From an uncultured bacterium (GTDB lineage: Bacteria; Bacillota; Clostridia; Lachnospirales; Anaerotignaceae), in NCBI GenBank assembly GCA_905214825.1, contig CAJMNV010000056.1, positions 1-12,338 of the forward strand: a stretch of 12,338 bases of DNA, written 5' to 3'. Below, piece by piece: positions 1 through 7,393 of the stretch (position 1 is the first letter of the stretch; the number at the start of each line of letters is the position of its first letter). The translations under genes were made by a program, and so were the position numbers. The notes under the pieces were generated by a model that did not search any database, was not told the DNA's origin, and was given only the letters and a program-made list of their open reading frames with translations.

Positions 1-60
1 GGTGTGTAAGCACCTTTTAGAAGCCCATTACCTTTGGGTGATGGGTAGTTCACATGAAAT
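1..60 (+). other. Tail of a possible structured RNA or leader
   Basis: Two consecutive hairpins are visible. In the first, GGTG (1-4) pairs with CACC (11-14). In the second, CCCATTACC (about 24-32) pairs with GGTGATGGG (about 37-45), with nine pairs including one G-T wobble. No T-run follows, so this is not a simple terminator. It lies just upstream of the ribosome binding site at 61-67. It could be the 3' end of a non-coding RNA (6S RNA has a hairpin near its 3' end) or a cis-acting leader of the next gene. The 5' part is outside the window, so the family cannot be named. Confidence 0.3.
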
Positions 61-76
61 AAGGAGGAAAACAAAT

Positions 77-475
77 ATGTTACAAAAAGCATTGGAAACA
101 TTACGCAATCAAAATCAAAAAATATTGGTTTGTTTGGGTAACGACAAACAGGCCCAAACACAATGGCTTGATGCAGGCGGCAGTGCAGGGCATTTGCTTT
201 CTGAAAAACAACTGCAAAGCATATTGCTCACAGGTGGTGTTGTGTTGCCAAAAGAATTGGCATTTAGTGGCACTTTGGAGACATTTGTTTCATTGTTTCC
301 AAAAAATCAGGCAGAGCAAAGCAAACAGTTGGTCAATGATTTTTTGTCAGGTGTTGTGGCAGAGTATCAAGCAGGAAAATGGTCTTTTTTCACTTGTAAA
401 GTGGTTGTAATGGGGTGTTGTATGGGAGAATATCTGAGTATTGTCAATCGCAAAGAAGTTTTGAATTTGTTTTAA
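77..475 (+). CDS. Unrecognised 132-residue protein upstream of spoIIP
   Basis: I do not recognise this protein. The frame is open from base 2, but the start is placed at the ATG at 77 because an AAGGAGG ribosome binding site sits at 61-67 and the upstream bases form RNA hairpins. The product begins MLQKALETLRNQ and has no signal peptide or clear membrane segment. The first ~25 residues look like a short helix followed by a hydrophobic strand (KILVCLG). Residues ~50-60 are hydrophobic (SILLTGGVVLP), and a cysteine pair occurs near the C terminus (VMGCCMGEYL). It lies 69 bp before spoIIP on the same strand with no terminator between, so it may be cotranscribed with it. In many spore formers gpr, the spore protease gene, precedes spoIIP; this protein is far too short to be GPR and does not resemble it. 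A role in sporulation would rest on position alone. Confidence 0.6.
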   Translation: MLQKALETLRNQNQKILVCLGNDKQAQTQWLDAGGSAGHLLSEKQLQSILLTGGVVLPKELAFSGTLETFVSLFPKNQAEQSKQLVNDFLSGVVAEYQAGKWSFFTCKVVVMGCCMGEYLSIVNRKEVLNLF

Positions 476-544
476 TATAATTGTTGTGTTCTTTTTTTTG
501 GTTTTGCAGCATATCATAATTGCAGACCGAAAGGAGGCAGCACA

Positions 545-1615
545 ATGGGAAAAAAACAAAAACAAGCACGCATATTACGCCGCAATTTATTGGGTGTGTT
601 GGTGTTTGTGGCGGCTTTGCCTGTACTTTGGCCCATGGGTGGTGCGGTGTTTGCCTTGCAAGAAATATTGCCCGGACAAGTACAAGAGGTCCAGTTGCCA
701 CAATCGGAAACTGTGGAAGCCGTTTCGGAATCGGATACAGCACAACAAAAAAAGGAAAAAGGCTTGTTAAGCATGGAAGATATTACATTTGAACAACAAA
801 AAGAAGATGTGGTAGATGTCAAAATTGCAGAGCAGGAATTGCAGAATATACAAAATTTTGCGTATCTCAAAAAAAATTATTATGTGGTGGATAGCCGTAC
901 TGTATTTTTGCCAGAGGATATTGACACACAAAAAGCATTGACAAAAGATTTCACCATAGACAAAGAGAGCAAAGAACCACAAGTTTTGATATTCCATACC
1001 CATGCGTCAGAGGCATTTGCAGATAGTGATATGTCAAAAGGTCTAGATGAGGGTATCTGGGGTGTGGGAGAGCATCTCAAAGAAATATTGGAAACAAAAT
1101 ATGGCATATCTGTATTACATCATGACGGGGTATATGATGTTGTCAATGGAAAAGGGAAGATTACAGGTGCTTATGAGCGTATGGAACCGCCCATTCGGCA
1201 AATATTAGAAGAAAATCCTTCTATCAAAGTTTGTATTGATATGCATCGGGACGGTGTGGCAGAAGGTACAAAATTGGTCACAAATGTGAATGGTAAGGAT
1301 TGTGCACAAGTCATGTTTTTCAATGGGCTTTGCCGTTTGAACCAAGATGGTCGCCCCATTCCGGCCCCTGGGCTTTCCAACCCTTATATAGAGGACAATT
1401 TGGCATTCAGTTTGCAAATGCAAATGCAGGCAAATGCAAGATTTCCAAATTTTTCAAGACGTATTTATTTGAATGCATATCGTTTTAGTTTGCATATGAA
1501 ACCTCGCTCTACACTCATTGAAGTGGGGGCACAAACCAATACAAAACAAGAAGCAAGAAATGCTATGGAACCTTTGGCAGAAGTTTTGGCAGCTGTGTTG
1601 TTGGAGGATACATAA
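545..1615 (+). CDS. spoIIP: SpoIIP, stage II sporulation cell-wall hydrolase
   Basis: SpoIIP is the peptidoglycan amidase/endopeptidase of the SpoIID-SpoIIM-SpoIIP complex. In the mother cell it thins septal wall and drives membrane migration during engulfment. The 356-residue product has a basic N terminus and a single hydrophobic segment (about residues 14-37), as expected for a membrane-anchored, externally facing enzyme. A variable linker (about 40-100) precedes the catalytic domain (about 145-350). The family motifs are present: FHTHASEAF (150-158) with the metal-binding His and Glu, IDMHRDG (231-237) with a further His, and IEVGAQTNT (325-333) with the conserved Glu. All expected residues appear intact. 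The start is fixed by AAAGGAGG about 7 bases upstream of the ATG. No convincing sigma-E promoter was found in the 69 bp upstream, so transcription may come from before the preceding gene. A hairpin terminator follows immediately. Confidence 0.96.
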   Translation: MGKKQKQARILRRNLLGVLVFVAALPVLWPMGGAVFALQEILPGQVQEVQLPQSETVEAVSESDTAQQKKEKGLLSMEDITFEQQKEDVVDVKIAEQELQNIQNFAYLKKNYYVVDSRTVFLPEDIDTQKALTKDFTIDKESKEPQVLIFHTHASEAFADSDMSKGLDEGIWGVGEHLKEILETKYGISVLHHDGVYDVVNGKGKITGAYERMEPPIRQILEENPSIKVCIDMHRDGVAEGTKLVTNVNGKDCAQVMFFNGLCRLNQDGRPIPAPGLSNPYIEDNLAFSLQMQMQANARFPNFSRRIYLNAYRFSLHMKPRSTLIEVGAQTNTKQEARNAMEPLAEVLAAVLLEDT

Positions 1616-1619
1616 AGTA

Positions 1620-1658
1620 AAACCCAAGAGAAAATTTTTTCTCTTGGGTTTGTTTTTT
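1620..1658. terminator. Bidirectional terminator between spoIIP and argH
   Basis: A perfect 14-bp inverted repeat (1620-1633 with 1638-1651, core CCCAAGAGA / TCTCTTGGG) has a four-base T loop. It is followed by G and six Ts on the plus strand and preceded by As, which give a short U-run on the minus strand. It sits 4 bases after the spoIIP stop and overlaps the last codon of argH, so it can end both convergent transcripts. Confidence 0.93.
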
Positions 1659-3039
1659 ATAGTTCTTTTTCAAAATATATTTTGTTTTGTGCAATGGCTT
1701 TTTGTGTGACTTCTGTTGCAGGACCACCCCATACATTTCTTGCTTGCACACATTGTTGTACACCAATGGCATCATATACATTTTCTGTGAATATAGGAGA
1801 AATGGCTTGATATTCCTCCAAGGATAAGTCATCCAGACTGGTATTGTGTTCTATGCAATACAGCACCAACTGTCCAATGACAGCATGGGCATCACGGAAT
1901 GGCATGCCTTGTTTGACCAGCCAATCTGCGGCATCTGTGGCATTTGTGAAACCGCATTTTGTGGCAGATAACATTTGTTCTTTGCGGAACGTTGCGGTTG
2001 CCATCATATTTGTGAATACCGGCAAACACATTTTGATGGTATCCACAGCATCAAACAATGCCTCTTTGTCCTCTTGCATATCTTTGTTGTATGCCAACGG
2101 CAACCCTTTCATTGTAGTCAAAAGCCCCATCAAATGTCCGTATACACGCCCTGTTTTTCCACGAATGAGTTCTGCCATATCTGGGTTTTTTTTCTGTGGC
2201 ATAATGCTGGAACCAGTTGCATATGCATCATCTAATTCTACAAAACGAAATTCGTGACTGCTCCACAATATGACTTCTTCACAAAAACGGCTCAAATGCA
2301 TCATCAACATAGAAAGACAATATACCAATTCTATGCAGAAATCTCTGTCAGAAACGGCATCCATACTATTTGCAGAAATTGCAGAAAAACCTAATTGTTC
2401 TGCAACGAATACTCTGTCTAGGGGGTATGTTGTGGTTGCCAATGCACCACTGCCCAAGGGCAATACATCGGTACGTTTGAAAGCATCGTGTAGTCTTTCG
2501 TTATCCCGTTTGAACATTTCCACATATGCCAAAATATGATGTGCCAATGTGACAGGTTGTGCCCGTTGTAAATGGGTATATCCAGGCAATATAGTTTCTG
2601 TGTGTTGTTCTGCCAAATCGTTGAGTGTGACAAGCAGTGTTTTGAGCAACTGTTGTATATCTTGGATTTCTTTTTTGGCATACATACGAGTATCCAATGC
2701 AACTTGGTCATTGCGGCTTCTGCCGGTATGTAGCTTTTTACCTACATCACCAATACGGCTGATGAGTATGGTTTCTATGTTCATATGAATATCTTCGGCT
2801 TTTTCATCAAATGTGACAGTACCTGTTTCAATATCGCAAAGTATTTCATTCAATGTCTTGCAAATCAAATCAGCCTCTTCTTTTGGAATAATACCTTGTT
2901 TGCCAAGCATGGTTGCGTGGGCAATACTGCCTGTGATGTCCTCGTGATACATACGACTATCAAAACCAATGGAAGAATGAAAATGGTCTGTGAAACTGTC
3001 AGTGGATTTTGTAAAACGCCCACCCCAAAGTTTTTGCAT
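1657..3039 (-). CDS. argH: Argininosuccinate lyase
   Basis: ArgH splits argininosuccinate into arginine and fumarate, the last step of arginine synthesis, in the cytosol as a homotetramer. The 460-residue product has the usual family length and begins with the typical MQKLWGGRF. Substrate and active-site motifs are intact: HTGRSRNDQ (104-112), YTHLQRAQP (154-162) with the conserved His, and the fumarase/aspartase superfamily signature GSSIMPQKKNPD (276-287) on the mobile catalytic-serine loop. It is the second gene of the argGH operon, starting 26 bp after the argG stop. AAAGGA about 9 bases upstream of the ATG is the ribosome binding site. It should be controlled from the argG promoter. Its stop codon lies within the shared bidirectional terminator. 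Confidence 0.98.
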   Translation of the reverse strand: MQKLWGGRFTKSTDSFTDHFHSSIGFDSRMYHEDITGSIAHATMLGKQGIIPKEEADLICKTLNEILCDIETGTVTFDEKAEDIHMNIETILISRIGDVGKKLHTGRSRNDQVALDTRMYAKKEIQDIQQLLKTLLVTLNDLAEQHTETILPGYTHLQRAQPVTLAHHILAYVEMFKRDNERLHDAFKRTDVLPLGSGALATTTYPLDRVFVAEQLGFSAISANSMDAVSDRDFCIELVYCLSMLMMHLSRFCEEVILWSSHEFRFVELDDAYATGSSIMPQKKNPDMAELIRGKTGRVYGHLMGLLTTMKGLPLAYNKDMQEDKEALFDAVDTIKMCLPVFTNMMATATFRKEQMLSATKCGFTNATDAADWLVKQGMPFRDAHAVIGQLVLYCIEHNTSLDDLSLEEYQAISPIFTENVYDAIGVQQCVQARNVWGGPATEVTQKAIAQNKIYFEKEL

Positions 3040-3065
3040 CGTAATCGTCCTTTCTGAAAAGCAGT

Positions 3066-4280
3066 TTATTTTTCATTGTTTTGCATCATCATTGCACGCA
3101 CTTTCAAAGGCAATCCAAATAAATTGATGAAACCATCAGCGTCTTTGTGGTTGTACAGTTCTCCGGTTGTGAAACTTGCCATAGATTCGTTGTACAAGCT
3201 GTAAGGAGATGTAGCCCCTGCGGGTGTGATGTTGCCTTTGTATAATTTCAGTTTTACAGTACCTGTTACAGTTTCGTTTACTTTATCAAAATATGCACTC
3301 AATGCTTCACGCAAAGGTGTGTACCATTCTCCGCTGTATACCAATTCTGTAAATTTGTTGCTTGCAATTTCATTGTATGCTTGTGTCTTTTTGTCAGTGC
3401 AAAGATATTCCAGTTCACGATGTGCATAATATAATATGCTGCCACCGGGGGTTTCGTATACGCCACGGGATTTCATACCAACCACACGGTTTTCGCAAAT
3501 ATCTGTGATACCAATACCATTTTTGCCGCCAATTTCATTCAGCTTTGTCAGTAATGCCACAGGAGAAAGTTTTTCGCCATTGACAGCCACAGGGATACCT
3601 TTTTCAAAATCTAATGTGATATATTCCGGTGTGTCAGGTGCATCTTCTGGTGTCACACCCATTTGTAACAGATGTTTGTAATTGGGTTCGTTTGCAGGGT
3701 CTTCTAATTCCAAACCTTCGTGGCTCAAATGCCAGATATTGCGGTCACGACTGTAAGAGTCTTCTTTTTTTGCTGCAAATGGAATGCCATGTGCTTCCAA
3801 ATATGCCAATTCGTCTTCACGACTTTCCATACCCCATGTATCCAAACGCCAAGGTGCAATGATTTTCAATTCGGGTGCCAATGCTTTGATTGTCAATTCA
3901 AAACGTACTTGGTCGTTGCCTTTTCCTGTTGCCCCATGACAAATTGCGGTTGCTCCTTCTTGTTTTGCAATTTCTACCAGTTTTTTTGCGATGATGGGAC
4001 GTGCCATAGAAGTACCCAACAAATATTTGTGTTCATATACAGCATTTGCTTTGAGGCAAGGATAAATGGCATCTGTGATGAATTCTTCTGTCAAATCTGC
4101 AAGATATAATTTGCTTGCACCGGTTTGCAATGCTTTTTGTTCCAGACCTTCTGTTTCTTTGCCTTGCCCAACATCTCCACAAACAGCAATCACTTCTGCG
4201 TCATAATTTTCTTTCAACCAAGGAATGATAACGGAAGTATCCAAACCGCCGGAATACGCCAATACAATTTTTTCTTTCAT
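3066..4280 (-). CDS. argG: Argininosuccinate synthase
   Basis: ArgG joins citrulline and aspartate using ATP to form argininosuccinate, AMP and pyrophosphate. The product is 404 residues, normal for the family. The N-type ATP pyrophosphatase loop AYSGGLDTS is at residues 8-16. YLLGTSMARP (86-95), GATGKGNDQVRFE (116-128, citrulline/aspartate binding) and YSRDRNIWHLSHEG (176-189) are all intact. The start is the ATG at 4280, with GGGAGG about 10 bases upstream. It is the first gene of the argGH operon. A sigma-A promoter lies 65-93 bases upstream of the start, with a possible ArgR box at the transcription start. Codon use is like that of its neighbours and nothing suggests transfer. Confidence 0.98.
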   Translation of the reverse strand: MKEKIVLAYSGGLDTSVIIPWLKENYDAEVIAVCGDVGQGKETEGLEQKALQTGASKLYLADLTEEFITDAIYPCLKANAVYEHKYLLGTSMARPIIAKKLVEIAKQEGATAICHGATGKGNDQVRFELTIKALAPELKIIAPWRLDTWGMESREDELAYLEAHGIPFAAKKEDSYSRDRNIWHLSHEGLELEDPANEPNYKHLLQMGVTPEDAPDTPEYITLDFEKGIPVAVNGEKLSPVALLTKLNEIGGKNGIGITDICENRVVGMKSRGVYETPGGSILYYAHRELEYLCTDKKTQAYNEIASNKFTELVYSGEWYTPLREALSAYFDKVNETVTGTVKLKLYKGNITPAGATSPYSLYNESMASFTTGELYNHKDADGFINLFGLPLKVRAMMMQNNEK

Positions 4281-4324
4281 AACAAAAATCCTCCCTTATG
4301 TAAACGAGTGTTTTCTATGTATAT

Positions 4325-4342
4325 CTGTGAATATTTATAAGA
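4325..4342. promoter_or_regulatory. Possible ArgR (ARG box) operator of argGH
   Basis: On the plus strand TGAATATTTATAAG (4328-4341) matches the known ARG-box pattern TGAATWWWWATTCA at 11 of 14 positions. The left half is perfect and the right half weak. It lies directly downstream of the argG -10, over the predicted transcription start, where binding would repress. ArgR control of argG is well established in Firmicutes; this particular site is inferred from position and partial match. Confidence 0.4.
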
Positions 4343-4344
4343 GA

Positions 4345-4373
4345 ATCATACAGCAATTCCCAAAAGATTGCAA
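4345..4373 (-). promoter_or_regulatory. sigma-A promoter of argGH
   Basis: Reading the minus strand, TTGCAA (4373-4368) and TATGAT (4350-4345) are separated by exactly 17 bases. Each hexamer differs from consensus at one position. The predicted start near 4338 leaves a leader of about 58 bases before the argG ATG, with no obvious attenuator. Confidence 0.72.
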
Positions 4374-4511
4374 GTATAAAATGCACAAAAATTATAAAAT
4401 TGTGTATATTTATAAATAAAATGAAAAAGAAATCACAATATTTAGCTAATTTTATGTGTAAAATTAGAATGAATATGCATAATGTATTGCATACATGAAT
4501 ATACAAGGCAA
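4374..4511. other. AT-rich divergent intergenic region with small repeats
   Basis: This is the central part of the 329-bp gap between the divergent argG and FAH genes. No credible ORF is seen. It holds a perfect 8-bp inverted repeat with a 6-base loop (CTAATTTT 4446-4453, AAAATTAG 4460-4467). A second inverted repeat follows (TATGCA 4474-4479, TGCATA 4488-4493), and a direct repeat ATGAATAT occurs at 4469-4476 and 4495-4502. The TGAAT cores could be upstream ArgR half-sites, but the match is too short to assign them. Confidence 0.45.
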
Positions 4512-4557
4512 AAAACATTGTTTTTGACTTTGCGAAACAAATGTTTTGTGATATGAT
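4512..4557 (+). promoter_or_regulatory. Promoter of the FAH/epimerase unit, overlapped by an inverted repeat
   Basis: A plausible sigma-A promoter is TTGCGA (4530-4535), 16 bases, TATGAT (4552-4557). An alternative -35, TTGACT (4524-4529), has a closer hexamer but a 22-base spacer. An imperfect inverted repeat, AAAACATTGTTT (4512-4523) against AAACAAATGTTTT (4535-4547), brackets the -35 and could be a repressor site. The predicted start lies about 45 bases before the ATG at 4610. Confidence 0.5.
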
Positions 4558-4609
4558 GATACCAGAGAAAGAAACAATATATCGCTTGGCATAAAGGAGG
4601 AATGGTTTT

Positions 4610-5488
4610 ATGAAAGTTGTGACTTATGCACAAGGCTGTCAAACGGCTGTTGGTATTTTAAAAAAAGATGGTACACAAGTAGTACCTGTACAGTATTTGG
4701 GTTGTACAGCACAAGATATGACAGAATTTATAAAAGAGCTTACCGTAAAAAAATTGGAAAAACTCACACGCAATGTAGAATTGATGGAAGGGTTTTCGAT
4801 TGCAGATGTACACATACTTTCTCCCATCGTTTGTCCAAAACAAGATGTGATTTGTCTGGGTATCAATTACTATGCCCATGCAGAAGAAGCGGCACGTTTC
4901 AGTGATGAAGCATTTGGCGGAGAACGCCCACAACCTATCTATTTTTCAAAAAGAGTCAATAAAGCCGTGCCACCGAATGGAGAAATTGATGGACATTTTG
5001 ATATTGTAGACGGCTTGGATTATGAAGTAGAGCTTGCAGTGGTGATTGGCAAAGAGGCGAAAAATGTCAGTGAAACAGAAGCATTTGATTTTGTGTTTGG
5101 ATATACCATACTCAATGACATCAGTGCAAGAAATTTACAAACAGCACATAAACAATGGTATTTTGGCAAAAGTTTAGATGATTTTACACCCATCGGGCCA
5201 TGTATTGTCACAAAAGATGCATTCCAAAATCCGCCCACACTTGCCATTCGCAGTTATGTCAATGGAGAATTGCGACAAGATAGCAATACTTCTTTGATGA
5301 TAAACAACATTCCAAAAGTTATCAGCCAACTTTCCCAAGGTATGACATTGCAGGCAGGCACAATCATTGCGATGGGAACACCTGCAGGCGTTGGTATGGG
5401 ATTTGACCCACCCAAATTTTTGAAGTCAGGTGATGTGGTCACTTGTGAAATCGAAGGGATTGGCACATTAAAAAATACCATAAAATAA
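4610..5488 (+). CDS. Fumarylacetoacetate hydrolase (FAH) family protein
   Basis: FAH-family enzymes use a divalent metal to cleave or isomerise acylpyruvates and related 2-oxo acids (e.g. fumarylpyruvate, homoprotocatechuate ring-cleavage products, oxaloacetate tautomers). The 292-residue protein has a small N-terminal domain (about 1-70) and the FAH catalytic fold (about 75-292). The metal ligands of the family appear as DYEVELAVVIGKE (137-149; E139, E141) and ND in ILNDISARN (167-175; D170). GINYYAH (84-90), WYFGKSLDDFTPIGP (183-197) with the conserved Lys, and MGTPAGVG (255-262) are also typical. The start is set by AAAGGAGG 4593-4600. The substrate cannot be told from sequence, and no other aromatic catabolism genes are nearby. 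It is 23 bp upstream of the epimerase ORF, probably in one transcript, which is an unusual pairing. Confidence 0.9.
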   Translation: MKVVTYAQGCQTAVGILKKDGTQVVPVQYLGCTAQDMTEFIKELTVKKLEKLTRNVELMEGFSIADVHILSPIVCPKQDVICLGINYYAHAEEAARFSDEAFGGERPQPIYFSKRVNKAVPPNGEIDGHFDIVDGLDYEVELAVVIGKEAKNVSETEAFDFVFGYTILNDISARNLQTAHKQWYFGKSLDDFTPIGPCIVTKDAFQNPPTLAIRSYVNGELRQDSNTSLMINNIPKVISQLSQGMTLQAGTIIAMGTPAGVGMGFDPPKFLKSGDVVTCEIEGIGTLKNTIK

Positions 5489-5511
5489 ATCAAAACAAGG
5501 AGCAACCATAT

Positions 5512-7356
5512 ATGAATAAAATCAAAGTGATGAGTGTATTCGGTACACGTCCGGAAGCCATCAAAATGGCACCTTTGGTAAAAGAATTGGAGCAAACCGA
5601 AGAGATAGAAAGCATTGTTTGTGTGACTGCACAGCATAGAGAAATGCTCGACCAAGTATTGGAAATATTCGATTTGCACCCAAAACATGATTTAAATATT
5701 ATGCAAAGCCGTCAGACATTGGCAGGCATTACCACACGTGCCTTAACAGGTTTGGAGACAGTCATTGCAGAAGAAAAACCAGATATTGTATTGGTGCATG
5801 GTGACACTTCCACAACATTTGCAGGTGCATTGGCAGCGTATTACAATCAAGTGAAAGTTGGTCATGTGGAAGCGGGATTACGTACGTATGACAAATATCA
5901 GCCTTTCCCAGAAGAAATGAACCGTTGTTTGACAGGTACATTGACAGACTTGCATTTTGCTCCAACTGCACTTGCAAAAGAACATTTGTTAAAAGAAAAT
6001 ATTGCCCCGGAAAGTATATTTGTGACAGGCAATACCGTTATTGACGCATTGGCACATACCATAGAAGAAACATATACATTTCATGAATCTGTTTTGAACA
6101 CCATTGATTTTGCACAAAAACGTGTCATTGCAATGACAGCACACCGCCGTGAAAATTTGGGAGAACCTTTGGAAAATATTTGTCATGCAGTCAAGCAGAT
6201 TGTAGACGAATTTGAAGATGTAGAAGTGGTATATGCAGTGCATAAAAACCCCGCAGTGATAGAACCTGTCCAGCGTATATTGGGCAACCACCCGCGTATT
6301 CATTTGACAGAACCTTTGGATTTGAAAGATATGCATAATTTGATGTGTCGTTGTTATTTGGTTTTGACAGACAGTGGCGGTTTGCAAGAAGAAGTGCCAT
6401 CTATGGGCAAGCCTGTTTTGGTATTGCGTAATGTGACAGAACGTCCAGAAGGTGTGGAAGCAGGCACATTAAAATTGGCAGGTACAGAACAACAAACCAT
6501 ATACACCATGACAAAAACACTTTTGACAGATGGTACAACATATCAACAAATGGCACAAGCCAAAAATCCTTTTGGTGACGGTAACGCATCAAAACGTATT
6601 GTGCAGGCAATATTATATGCATATGGACAAACACAACAAAGACCAAAGGATTATATTGTAACAAAAAGTACTGCAAACCAGACAAATAAGGAGGCATATT
6701 ACATGAAAGAGGAACGTTTGGCAATATTGAGTATGTTGGAAAAAGGACTGATTACCGTAGATGAAGCAGAACGCTTGTTGACTGTTTTGCAAAATGGTAT
6801 GGGATTGGAAAAAGACGGCATTGGAAAAGCTGTAGGCAATGCATTGGAAAAAGCGGGAGATATATTGGGCAATGTGGCAAAAACCATGGGAGAAAAAGCA
6901 GAACAATTACAACCAAAAGTAAAAGAAGTTGCAACAAAAGTTGCTGATAAAGCAGATGAAATGCAACCCGTTGTCAGAAGTGCAGTATTTCGTATGACAG
7001 AAAAGGCACATGAGTTGAAAGAAGATTTCAAAACATATAAAGAAAAAATGAAAAACCAAAAAGAAGAACAGGAAAAAGAAATATACTGGGACGACGAAGA
7101 TGAGCAGGAATTGGACGCTGATGAAGCAAAAAAAGAACAAGATGAACAAGCAGAAAATGAAATCATAGAAAACGACCCTATGATTGAAAAATACGCACAA
7201 AACGTAGAAGCAGTTATGCATTCTGTACAACAGCAAATGGAACAAATTGATGATGCAGAAAGTTTCTTGAAGTCTGCATTTGGTGATGTTGATCCTTCTG
7301 AATGGGAAGACGATGAGGATGAACAACAACAAACAGATAAAAACGATACAAAATAA
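5512..7356 (+). CDS. wecB: UDP-GlcNAc 2-epimerase fused to a SHOCT-like C-terminal domain
   Basis: Residues 1 to about 383 are a complete non-hydrolysing UDP-N-acetylglucosamine 2-epimerase (WecB/MnaA), which interconverts UDP-GlcNAc and UDP-ManNAc for wall and surface polymers. Motifs seen: VFGTRPEAIKMAPL (9-22), HGDTSTTFAGALAA (96-109), GHVEAGLRT (117-125), PFPEEMNR (131-138), TAHRRENLGEP (209-219) with the catalytic-region His, and TDSGGLQEEVPSMGKP (286-301). All look functional. Family members normally end near residue 370-385, and here IVQAILYAYG...RPKDYI (363-382) looks like that end. The frame then continues through about 15 linker residues into a 217-residue domain starting at Met398 that has its own ribosome binding site. 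Deleting G6658 would give TAA directly after Ile382, so the fusion may result from one inserted base or a sequencing error. AAGGAG 5497-5502 serves the first start. A terminator follows the stop. Confidence 0.85.
   Translation: MNKIKVMSVFGTRPEAIKMAPLVKELEQTEEIESIVCVTAQHREMLDQVLEIFDLHPKHDLNIMQSRQTLAGITTRALTGLETVIAEEKPDIVLVHGDTSTTFAGALAAYYNQVKVGHVEAGLRTYDKYQPFPEEMNRCLTGTLTDLHFAPTALAKEHLLKENIAPESIFVTGNTVIDALAHTIEETYTFHESVLNTIDFAQKRVIAMTAHRRENLGEPLENICHAVKQIVDEFEDVEVVYAVHKNPAVIEPVQRILGNHPRIHLTEPLDLKDMHNLMCRCYLVLTDSGGLQEEVPSMGKPVLVLRNVTERPEGVEAGTLKLAGTEQQTIYTMTKTLLTDGTTYQQMAQAKNPFGDGNASKRIVQAILYAYGQTQQRPKDYIVTKSTANQTNKEAYYMKEERLAILSMLEKGLITVDEAERLLTVLQNGMGLEKDGIGKAVGNALEKAGDILGNVAKTMGEKAEQLQPKVKEVATKVADKADEMQPVVRSAVFRMTEKAHELKEDFKTYKEKMKNQKEEQEKEIYWDDEDEQELDADEAKKEQDEQAENEIIENDPMIEKYAQNVEAVMHSVQQQMEQIDDAESFLKSAFGDVDPSEWEDDEDEQQQTDKNDTK
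6688..6705 (+). promoter_or_regulatory. Internal ribosome binding site and ATG within the wecB ORF
   Basis: AAGGAGG (6688-6694) is followed after 8 bases by ATG (6703-6705), the same layout as true starts elsewhere in the window. A TAA at 6687-6689, in another frame, overlaps it. The site sits exactly where the epimerase domain has ended and the SHOCT-like domain begins. Confidence 0.75.
6703..7356 (+). CDS. SHOCT-like domain protein, probable internal start
   Basis: This is the same frame as the end of the epimerase ORF, listed separately because the internal ribosome binding site suggests a 217-residue protein made on its own. Residues 1-30 (MKEERLAILSMLEKGLITVD then EAERLL) match the short helix-turn-helix pattern of SHOCT-like domains found at the ends of YvlB/LiaX-type and DUF2089 proteins. 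Residues ~38-115 are lysine-rich amphipathic repeats (GNALEKAGDILG, AKTMGEKAEQLQPKVKEVA, TKVADKADEMQ), resembling peripheral membrane-binding helices. Residues ~125-160 and the C terminus are strongly acidic (YWDDEDEQELDADE; DPSEWEDDEDE). There is no signal peptide or membrane span. Function is unknown; a membrane-associated or envelope-stress role is only a guess from the SHOCT-like start. Translation could be as part of the fusion, independent, or both. Confidence 0.55.
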   Translation: MKEERLAILSMLEKGLITVDEAERLLTVLQNGMGLEKDGIGKAVGNALEKAGDILGNVAKTMGEKAEQLQPKVKEVATKVADKADEMQPVVRSAVFRMTEKAHELKEDFKTYKEKMKNQKEEQEKEIYWDDEDEQELDADEAKKEQDEQAENEIIENDPMIEKYAQNVEAVMHSVQQQMEQIDDAESFLKSAFGDVDPSEWEDDEDEQQQTDKNDTK

Positions 7357-7393
7357 TCAAAAAAGGAGCGGTTTCGCTCCTTTTTGATTTTTT
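7357..7393. terminator. Bidirectional terminator after the epimerase ORF
   Basis: A hairpin AAAAAGGAGCG / CGCTCCTTTTT (about 7360-7370 with 7375-7385, loop GTTT) extends to a TCA/TGA pair outside and is followed by GATTTTTT. It starts one base after the epimerase stop and abuts the stop of the convergent minus-strand gene. Flanking A- and T-runs allow it to work in both directions. Confidence 0.92.

Noticed and set aside
505..520. Possible sigma-E -10 (CATATCAT) before spoIIP
   Set aside because: There is only a partial match and no -35-like sequence at the right distance.
4315..4642. Minus-strand open frames in the argG/FAH gap
   Set aside because: They cover both divergent promoters, are rich in Phe/Ile/His/Cys from AT-rich DNA, and lack ribosome binding sites.
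6699..7332. Long antisense open frames under the SHOCT-like domain
   Set aside because: They are Ser/Phe/Cys-rich mirror frames of the lysine- and glutamate-rich coding sequence and have no start signals.
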